Source: a virus
Virus record (IMG/VR): IMGVR_UViG_3300034160_000082
Span: 1-31,933 of that record
Length of the DNA stretch: 31,933 nucleotides
Reading direction: 5' to 3' (one strand)
Under the pieces are notes generated by a model, which ran no database searches, was not told the origin of the DNA, and saw nothing but the letters and a program-made list of their open reading frames with translations. The stretch's first letter is position 1, and each line of letters opens with the position of its first letter. Shown piece by piece: positions 27,403 through 31,933 of this stretch. The position numbers were made by a program, and so were the translations under genes.

Positions 27403-27621
27403 ATGAGAGCATTCTTTTCCAAACGAGGCGCAGAGCTTTACGGTACCGCAATCTATGCTCGTGCAGATGGCACAGAGATTGAGGTAACTGCTGTAGTGGA
27501 CCTTAAGCAGTATCCGGATTCAATACTTAAGTGGCCTGATCTCGAAGATCGTGGAGAGGTTGAGCGCTACTTGCGCAAAGGAACTCCGGGCAGTAGTTTA
27601 CTCAACAAACTAAATATGTGA
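27403..27621 (+). CDS. Small early protein (72 aa)
   Basis: ATG at 27403 after GAGGAGACAACA. 72 residues: MRAFFSKRGAELYGTAIYAR, ADGTEIEVTAVVDLKQYPDS, then LEDRGEVERYLRKGTPGSSL. It reads as a small beta sheet followed by a helix. No family is recognised. It is the last gene before promoter P5. Confidence 0.65.
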   Translation: MRAFFSKRGAELYGTAIYARADGTEIEVTAVVDLKQYPDSILKWPDLEDRGEVERYLRKGTPGSSLLNKLNM

Positions 27622-27637
27622 TAGCTGACACATAAGT

Positions 27638-27680
27638 ATGGGCCGAGCCGCTTGACTACCGACGCGGCCCATGTTACCCT
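27638..27680 (+). promoter_or_regulatory. Possible early promoter P5 within an inverted repeat
   Basis: TTGACT at 27652-27657 and a weak TACCCT at 27675-27680, spacer 17, preceded by ATGTTA-like bases as in P4 (CATGTTAC here, TATGTTAT there). ATGGGCCG (27638-27645) and CGGCCCAT (27665-27672) are perfect complements flanking the -35 box, like the ATGGGTT/AACCCAT pair on P4. The weak -10 lowers confidence. Confidence 0.4.
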
Positions 27681-27726
27681 ATATCCACGTTACCAACCTA
27701 ACGCGCATAAGCGCCCGGAGCCAAGC

Positions 27727-27948
27727 ATGATTATCCAAATCGTCCACACTACTGCCCACGACAAATCAGGCGCTCCTTACCTAACTGGCGGCCGCGAGAT
27801 TCGTCGCAGCGTTCGCCATGTAGGACACTCTGTGCCATTTGCTGGCCACATCTACGCAAAGGTCTGGGACTGGGCTGGTGAGCCTTGGATCGCCAAACAG
27901 GTGGCTGGAGGCTACCAGTCCACGTCGATGACCGCCTTGCCCGCGTAG
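27727..27948 (+). CDS. Small early protein (73 aa)
   Basis: ATG at 27727 with CCCGGAGCCAAGC upstream. 73 residues: MIIQIVHTTAHDKSGAPYLT, GGREIRRSVRHVGHSVPFAG, then HIYAKVWDWAGEPWIAKQVA. His- and Arg-rich with mixed alpha/beta pattern. No family is recognised. It is the first gene downstream of P5. Confidence 0.65.
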   Translation: MIIQIVHTTAHDKSGAPYLTGGREIRRSVRHVGHSVPFAGHIYAKVWDWAGEPWIAKQVAGGYQSTSMTALPA

Positions 27949-27957
27949 CCAACTCCG

Positions 27958-27982
27958 CAGACCCATTCCGCGAGTGGGTCTG
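27958..27982 (+). other. Intergenic RNA hairpin with TTCCGCGAG loop
   Basis: CAGACCCA (27958-27965) pairs with TGGGTCTG (27975-27982). The loop TTCCGCGAG is one base different from that of the hairpin at 22165-22191, with entirely different stem bases. GTGGGCCACACTAC follows, close to the post-hairpin sequence at 22.2 and 23.3 kb. Confidence 0.65.
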
Positions 27983-28026
27983 GTGGGCCACACTACAACT
28001 GTATGGGGCATCACAGAGCTGTATAA

Positions 28027-28042
28027 GGTTCCACGTGAAACA
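28027..28042. promoter_or_regulatory. parS-like ParB-binding site
   Basis: GGTTCCACGTGAAACA matches the widely conserved bacterial parS consensus TGTTnCACGTGAAACA at 14 of 15 fixed positions; only the first T differs. It is in the gap between the 73-aa and 72-aa genes. parS is the binding site of ParB in chromosome and plasmid partition. No parA or parB gene is visible in the window, so host ParB or an unseen phage ParB would be the partner. Binding is not shown. Confidence 0.55.
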
Positions 28043-28061
28043 TAGACCCTCGGAGACACTC

Positions 28062-28280
28062 ATGACCATCCGCACCCCATCTCACCTCCGTCTCAACTTC
28101 CCACCCAACACCACATTGGAGCGCATCGCGGCCGAGCTTCACGCACTTGGCTACATCATCTCCGCGCGGCGCAACCGCGACGGCAGTCATGATGTGATCG
28201 AGCGGCCAAGTGCACGAGTGCAAGCCGCAGCAGCGCAGCAGCGCAGCGCAACGCCTGTTCTGGAAATCGAAGGACTTTAA
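28062..28280 (+). CDS. Small early protein (72 aa)
   Basis: ATG at 28062 after CTCGGAGACACTC. 72 residues: MTIRTPSHLRLNFPPNTTLE, RIAAELHALGYIISARRNRD, then GSHDVIERPSARVQAAAAQQ. The middle reads as a helix and a beta pair (ALGYIISARRNRDGSHDV), as in small DNA-binding or winged proteins. The end has an Ala/Gln-rich low-complexity run. No family is recognised. Confidence 0.65.
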   Translation: MTIRTPSHLRLNFPPNTTLERIAAELHALGYIISARRNRDGSHDVIERPSARVQAAAAQQRSATPVLEIEGL

Positions 28281-28292
28281 CCCTAAATCTTA

Positions 28293-28329
28293 GTGGGGCC
28301 ATGGTCGGCACAACAAACCATGGCCCCAC
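28293..28329 (+). other. Strong 12-bp intergenic hairpin
   Basis: GTGGGGCCATGG (28293-28304) pairs perfectly with CCATGGCCCCAC (28318-28329), loop TCGGCACAACAAA. No T-run follows. An ACCGGAGATCATAACA leader precedes the next ATG. Confidence 0.65.
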
Positions 28330-28350
28330 CCAAAACCGGAGATCATAACA

Positions 28351-28671
28351 ATGTCAACAATATCACCAATTCCACTTCGAGTAGAATTACTTAATTTCGA
28401 TCTAGCAACGCTTAATCCATTTAAGCAAGTTGTTAGTGGTGTCATAGTAAATTGGAACGAGAAAAAGTGTAGAGCCTATGTGGGGTATTTAGGCAAAGGG
28501 CGTATAGCTCAATACGTCCGTTTTTCGGATGGCCTAACAAGCGCCTTGTACAAACTGGAAGAAGGAGAAATGAAAGAATTGGATATTGCCGCAACAAAGG
28601 CATATCTTAGTTTGCATCCACGTAGAAAAAGTTTCAGCGAGTTACTTGCTGAACAGAAAAAATATTCATGA
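28351..28671 (+). CDS. AT-rich early protein (106 aa)
   Basis: ATG at 28351 after ACCGGAGATCATAACA. 106 residues: MSTISPIPLRVELLNFDLAT, FKQVVSGVIVNWNEKKCRAY, VGYLGKGRIAQYVRFSDGLT, and a Lys-rich helical end. The DNA is clearly more AT-rich than neighbouring genes, which suggests separate acquisition. The beta-rich centre with VIVNWNEKKCRAYVGY is SH3-like in look only. Function unknown. ATGA overlap with the next gene. Confidence 0.65.
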   Translation: MSTISPIPLRVELLNFDLATLNPFKQVVSGVIVNWNEKKCRAYVGYLGKGRIAQYVRFSDGLTSALYKLEEGEMKELDIAATKAYLSLHPRRKSFSELLAEQKKYS

Positions 28672-28925
28672 GCATCACAATCCCACCCGAGGACTTCTTA
28701 AAAGCTCCCGAGCAAGCTCGCCTTCCCGGTGAGCCACGTCGCTTTAAGGCGCTCTCATTCCGCAACCTCACACCACCCCAACATTGGGACGGCGCACAGA
28801 TTACCTCCTCTCGCCCCGAGGAGGTCACCCATGGAACAGACCCCCTTCTGCTGCGTATTCGAGAGCTTGAAGCCGAAATCGCAGTGTTACGCACCCAACT
28901 GGAGCCCGACGATGATCCGACTTGA
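28668..28925 (+). CDS. Small early protein with C-terminal coiled coil (85 aa)
   Basis: ATG at 28668 (ATGA overlap). 85 residues. A Pro-rich N-terminal half (ITIPPEDFLKAPEQARLPGE) precedes a C-terminal helix (LLLRIRELEAEIAVLRTQLE) with clear heptads, and the end is acidic. It is likely dimeric through the coiled coil. It overlaps the next gene by 14 bases. No family is recognised. Confidence 0.65.
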   Translation: MSITIPPEDFLKAPEQARLPGEPRRFKALSFRNLTPPQHWDGAQITSSRPEEVTHGTDPLLLRIRELEAEIAVLRTQLEPDDDPT

Positions 28926-29121
28926 AATCCCCGAGCCTACCATCATAAGCGCCCATGAAGTTCGTCGCCTGCATTGGCAGGACGTGGTAGAGCTTACTTC
29001 TACCTGCTTCTACCGCGATTTGCGCGTGGAACACTCAACCGGCACCTTTACGCTGCGCGTGTTCGCAAGCACGCGAGAGGTACTCGACGCAGAACAATTC
29101 GACTTTGATGGTCCCGGCTGA
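28912..29121 (+). CDS. Small early protein (69 aa)
   Basis: ATG at 28912, 14 bases inside the previous gene. 69 residues: MIRLEIPEPTIISAHEVRRL, HWQDVVELTSTCFYRDLRVE, then TGTFTLRVFASTREVLDAEQ. It looks like a small alpha/beta protein. No family is recognised. A repeat-type hairpin follows the stop. Confidence 0.6.
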   Translation: MIRLEIPEPTIISAHEVRRLHWQDVVELTSTCFYRDLRVEHSTGTFTLRVFASTREVLDAEQFDFDGPG

Positions 29122-29123
29122 GC

Positions 29124-29151
29124 CCAGACCAGAGCAGCCCGCGGGCTGCTC
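29124..29151 (+). repeat. Fourth CCAGACCAGAG repeat copy with altered hairpin
   Basis: CCAGACCAGAG at 29124 matches the copies at 24682, 24930 and 25354. It leads into the perfect 20-bp palindrome GAGCAGCCCGCGGGCTGCTC at 29132-29151. The stem sequence differs from the other copies, yet both sides changed so that pairing is kept. Confidence 0.7.
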
Positions 29152-29178
29152 GAGCCTGTGCCCATCAGGGGAGTTAAT

Positions 29179-29649
29179 ATGAGGTATGTTACAATGAGAG
29201 ATAATAATTGCCAGCTAATGTACAATGATCACAAGCCATCGTTCCCTTTCTGCCAAACGGGGGATGCACCTATTAGCTACCTAGACCCGCACTACTCAGA
29301 CAGGCAATTCCGTGACCCCCGATCAGTTTGGGCTAAGGATAAGTCAAAGCTGGCGCGTGGTGAGTTTGGCTGCGACGCTTACAACGAGCCCGGCATCTAC
29401 TACGACTATTCAGACCGCCTTGAAGAATGGCACTCCTACGAAAAGATTACCGCCGCCCGCAAAGCCGCCGAGGCAGCAGGTTATCAACCCCGGACGGCCC
29501 CCTATCTTGAGGCATTTATACGGGCGTTGCTGGACGCTCCAAATCTGGAGATACTCCACATCGTTGCCGGGGTCAACCACAGCAACGGATATTCATACCT
29601 TATCTATGGATATCGCAGTAATACTCTCGTGGTCGGAGACCAGCCATGA
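29179..29649 (+). CDS. Early protein (156 aa)
   Basis: I chose ATG at 29179, preceded by CAGGGGAGTTA; an in-frame ATG at 29158 lacks a site. 156 residues. The N-terminal part is rich in Tyr, Asp and Pro (DNNCQLMYNDHKPSFPFCQT, APISYLDPHYSDRQF). The later part is helical (EKITAARKAAEAAGYQPRTA, YLEAFIRALLDAPNLEILHI) and ends with a beta strand (GYSYLIYGYRSNTLVV). No family is recognised. ATGA overlap with the next gene. Confidence 0.65.
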   Translation: MRYVTMRDNNCQLMYNDHKPSFPFCQTGDAPISYLDPHYSDRQFRDPRSVWAKDKSKLARGEFGCDAYNEPGIYYDYSDRLEEWHSYEKITAARKAAEAAGYQPRTAPYLEAFIRALLDAPNLEILHIVAGVNHSNGYSYLIYGYRSNTLVVGDQP

Positions 29650-29870
29650 CCCCAGACCAGACCCTCATCGCCGAGGCCTTACGCCGCGAGCGCAACGAGA
29701 TTCTCAACGCGCCCAGCGCACTAGCTCCACCAAACAACCTCTGCGCGGCCTACCACGTCGGCCGACACGAATCCTGGCGCCGCATTCGCAACAAGCTCCA
29801 ACACATGCTGGCGGACGCAGACGAGACGTTCAACGAGACCGCGTTCTTTAAAGCCTCAGGAGGCAAATGA
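29646..29870 (+). CDS. Small early protein (74 aa)
   Basis: ATG at 29646 (ATGA overlap). 74 residues, mostly helical: MTPDQTLIAEALRRERNEIL, then VGRHESWRRIRNKLQHMLAD and ADETFNETAFFKASGGK. The mix of Arg and Glu pairs suggests a charged helical hairpin. The end 'FNETAFFKASG' recalls the 'F.R..F..A.G' end of small phage proteins at 26.0 kb. No function is assigned. Confidence 0.65.
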   Translation: MTPDQTLIAEALRRERNEILNAPSALAPPNNLCAAYHVGRHESWRRIRNKLQHMLADADETFNETAFFKASGGK

Positions 29871-30265
29871 TGGGAACATTCACAACGAGTCTTTCTTTAG
29901 GTAAACAAGCCTTTGGGGTGTCAGGTGGACTAGACCCGCAAGTTATAACCTTAACTGTGGGCCTAATCCGTGTGACAGAAACTCTCCCAAAAGCTCGCCT
30001 GTTCACACATGACGCATGTTATCAAGAAGAGTACATGTGCCTCGAAACTGGCGTCGGTGGCGGAACCCTCTGGCAGTATGGTAAAGACATATTTGCCACT
30101 AGAGCCGACGCGGAACAAGGCGTTATTGCTGCACAGCAACGTATGTATATGCAGCGCGCTCTGCGGGACAAGCAACAAGCAGAGTCCGTGGAACTCCTGC
30201 GAACAAAAAACCTTAAACTGCTACAACAACTGAAATCCAAATACGAAATAGAAAATCTATACTAG
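29867..30265 (+). CDS. Early protein (132 aa)
   Basis: ATG at 29867 (ATGA overlap; a second ATG follows directly). 132 residues. The first 90 residues are mixed, with short strands (VITLTVGLIRVTETLPKARL) and a Gly-rich turn (CLETGVGGGTLWQYGKDIFA). The last 45 are helical (VIAAQQRMYMQRALRDKQQA, LLRTKNLKLLQQLKSKYEIE), probably a coiled coil. No family is recognised. It ends eight bases before the helicase gene. Confidence 0.65.
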   Translation: MMGTFTTSLSLGKQAFGVSGGLDPQVITLTVGLIRVTETLPKARLFTHDACYQEEYMCLETGVGGGTLWQYGKDIFATRADAEQGVIAAQQRMYMQRALRDKQQAESVELLRTKNLKLLQQLKSKYEIENLY

Positions 30266-30273
30266 GAGCCTTC

Positions 30274-31755
30274 ATGCCCAACTCAACCCCCCAGCAACTC
30301 GCGTGCTATTCTCACGCCACCGACCCCACCTCTGGCAGCCTCGCAATCCGCGCTCGCGCCGGCACAGGCAAAACCTCAACCCTTCGTGCTCTCGCGGCCA
30401 AGCTTCCAGGCACCGGCCTTGCGACCAGCTTCTCCCGCAGCACAGTTGCTGACCTTAAGGCAGCAATGCCCTCGAATTGGGAGGCAGTAGGAATGCACGC
30501 GCTCGGTCTTCGAGGCATCAAAACTCGTCTGCCCCAGTGCACCATCGACACCAACGGCAACGCGCTCTACTCCTTTATCAAGGAGCAACTCAAGTCCGAG
30601 GACGAAGATTGGAAACTTCTCCCCGACATCCGTGCGCTCGTCGAAAAAGCCGCGATCTGCGGATTGGTCCCCAACAACGAGCGCAGCCTTCTGCAAGACA
30701 TCCCCGAAGTCTGGGAAGAGATTGCCGACCTCTACGACATTGAGACCAATCCGGTCGTGCTTGACCTGGCCCGCCAAGCGCTGATCTACAGCAACGAGCA
30801 GGCCCTCCAGGGCAACATCATGTTCATGCACATGCTGACGCTGCCATTGTTCTTTGGCTTCCCGCTCGCGCAGTATCCGAAGATCATCGTTGACGAGGCT
30901 CAGGATCTCAACATCCTCCAGCACATGCTTGTTGCAAAGGCGCTCCGACATAATGGACGCATCTTCGCGGCAGGCGATGATCGCCAGGCAATCTACGCCT
31001 TTGCGGGTGCGCGGACCAACAGCTTTGATGAGCTGTCTACTCGATTCAGTGCCACCGGGCTGCCCCTCACAGTAAGCTGGCGCTGTGCCCAGGAGGTCAT
31101 CCGCGAGGCCCAGCAATGGGTGCCCGACATCGAATGGGCTCCCGGAGCCATCGAGGGCAGTGTTGTTCCAGTTCAACACACTGAACTGGAGGACCTCCCC
31201 CGCATCATCCTCTGTCGTAACAATGCTCCTCTTACGCGGCTCGCTATGCGCCTCTTTGTGGCAGGCCATTCTGTCGAGTGCGCAGGCCGCGACATAGGTG
31301 CCGGCCTCAAGTCCACCATGACTCGGGTCGCAGCTACGAAAGACTCCGAGCATATGCCCATCGCGGAATTTCTTTCACGCCTCCAACGCTGGGCCGCCCG
31401 CGAGATCGAACGTCGCCCCGGTCGCAAGCCGCGCGTGCACGATAAGGTAGAGGCACTTACCGCGCTAGCCGAGACCCATACAACTGTTGGCGCTGTCCGC
31501 AAACACATCGACAACCTGTTTGTGGACCAAGACGGAGACAAGCGCACTAAGCAGCCTCCAGAATTTGTGCTATCTACAGTGCATAAGGCTAAGGGTCGAG
31601 AATGGTCTCGAGTTGGTTTTCTTGACGCGCACCTGCTGCCGAGCAAGTACGCGACAACGCCTGAGCAAATCCAACAGGAGGCGAATGCGAGCTACGTCGC
31701 CGTAACACGAGCAAAGCAAGAGCTTGTGTATTTAGACTCTAACATGATTCTGTGA
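30274..31755 (+). CDS. UvrD/Rep-like SF1 DNA helicase (493 aa)
   Basis: ATG at 30274 with TAGGAGCC upstream. 493 residues with a full SF1A motif set: Walker A ARAGTGKTST (27-36), Walker B IIVDEAQD (204-211), motif III GDDRQAIYAFAGA (234-246), motif IV SWRC (268-271), motif V STVHKAKGREW (434-444) and motif VI YVAVTRAKQEL (474-484). It unwinds DNA with ATP, so it should act in phage replication or recombination. It is shorter than UvrD or Rep (about 700 aa), so the 1B/2B inserts must be reduced. Host-like helicases of this short type occur in other phages. Confidence 0.9.
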   Translation: MPNSTPQQLACYSHATDPTSGSLAIRARAGTGKTSTLRALAAKLPGTGLATSFSRSTVADLKAAMPSNWEAVGMHALGLRGIKTRLPQCTIDTNGNALYSFIKEQLKSEDEDWKLLPDIRALVEKAAICGLVPNNERSLLQDIPEVWEEIADLYDIETNPVVLDLARQALIYSNEQALQGNIMFMHMLTLPLFFGFPLAQYPKIIVDEAQDLNILQHMLVAKALRHNGRIFAAGDDRQAIYAFAGARTNSFDELSTRFSATGLPLTVSWRCAQEVIREAQQWVPDIEWAPGAIEGSVVPVQHTELEDLPRIILCRNNAPLTRLAMRLFVAGHSVECAGRDIGAGLKSTMTRVAATKDSEHMPIAEFLSRLQRWAAREIERRPGRKPRVHDKVEALTALAETHTTVGAVRKHIDNLFVDQDGDKRTKQPPEFVLSTVHKAKGREWSRVGFLDAHLLPSKYATTPEQIQQEANASYVAVTRAKQELVYLDSNMIL

Positions 31756-31762
31756 GGTTTTC

Positions 31763-31933
31763 ATGCCTAAGTTAAATGACGTAATCATTGCAGTAGATGG
31801 TGTATCTACGCAAGAGCCAATACCAACGGAGGTTAAATCAAACTGTATGTGTAAATATCCTGCAGTAGCCTATCGTAATGGATCAGGCCATGCTGAGCAC
31901 TGTCCTATCCATATTGCCTATTGTAAGGCACGA
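31763..31933 (+). CDS. Early protein with Cys/His cluster (partial at window end)
   Basis: ATG at 31763 with GAGG upstream, open to the window edge (57 codons). Starts MPKLNDVIIAVDGVSTQEPI and later has CMCKYPAVAYRNGSGHAEHC, PIHIAYC. The Cys-x-Cys...His-x-x-His-Cys...His...Cys pattern could bind zinc. It is co-transcribed with the helicase gene, seven bases after its stop. The C-terminus lies outside the window. Confidence 0.6.
   Translation, partial: MPKLNDVIIAVDGVSTQEPIPTEVKSNCMCKYPAVAYRNGSGHAEHCPIHIAYCKAR

Noticed and set aside
30376-31353. Long open frame on the minus strand opposite the helicase (325 codons)
   Set aside because: The plus-strand frame has a full helicase motif set. The antisense frame is a codon-bias shadow with no motif and no ribosome binding site.
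1-31933. tRNA genes, integrase with attachment site, insertion sequences
   Set aside because: I looked for clover-leaf patterns with TTC-G-A-C-type arms, tyrosine or serine recombinase motifs and transposase DDE patterns and saw none. A careful tRNA scan could still find a degenerate gene.

Overview
The window is part of a tailed double-stranded DNA phage genome. It contains a terminase, a portal, a scaffold, an N4-gp56-type major capsid protein and a GH19 endolysin. There is no tape measure, tail tube, sheath or tail-assembly chaperone in the 17 kb downstream of the capsid gene, so a short-tailed (podovirus-like) virion is most likely. The promoters look like sigma-70 TTGACA/TATAAT promoters and the ribosome binding sites are GGAG-type. 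An rRNA-operon-like boxA also points to a proteobacterial host. The host genus cannot be read from the sequence.

Late half, minus strand, 20047 down to 1. In transcription order: two small genes, a GH19 endolysin and a two-helix holin candidate (19.9-18.9 kb). Then a small gene, a PD-(D/E)xK nuclease, a terminase-small-like protein, a tiny zinc-binding protein and the terminase large subunit (18.9-15.9 kb). Then portal, a small gene, scaffold and major capsid protein (15.8-11.5 kb). Then a run of Ala/Ser/Thr/Gly-rich virion, adaptor and appendage proteins, one with a LamG-like domain and one built of beta repeats (11.5-5.5 kb). A group of small membrane proteins follows (5.5-4.3 kb), then large tail or virion proteins to the window edge. 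Most genes touch through ATGA, GTGA, TAATG or TAGTG junctions, so this is one late operon.

Central divergent region, about 20.05-20.93 kb. It has no convincing gene. It holds a 16-C tract, an array of 60-bp imperfect repeats, a 14-bp inverted repeat and the first early promoters. It separates late (minus) from early (plus) transcription and is a good candidate for a replication, packaging or regulatory centre.

Early half, plus strand, 20.9-31.9 kb. About 29 mostly tiny genes, nearly all unrecognised. The recognisable ones are a ribbon-helix-helix regulator, a degenerate HNH protein and a UvrD-like SF1 helicase. Several strong TTGACA promoters drive the region. After the third promoter comes a leader resembling rRNA boxB-boxA-boxC antitermination signals. 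Almost every gap of 40 bp or more between early genes carries a strong RNA hairpin without a U-tract, usually followed by a nearly constant GGAGACACAA ribosome-binding leader. A roughly 480-bp gene-free stretch (23.22-23.71 kb) contains a 151-nt nested inverted repeat. One gap at 28.03 kb carries a near-perfect match to the bacterial parS (ParB-binding) site.

The most notable possible system is the early-region architecture: an rRNA-like antitermination leader followed by many modular intergenic hairpins. The parS-like site and the large nested inverted repeat may be linked to replication or genome maintenance. All functional readings of noncoding elements here are inferences from sequence alone.
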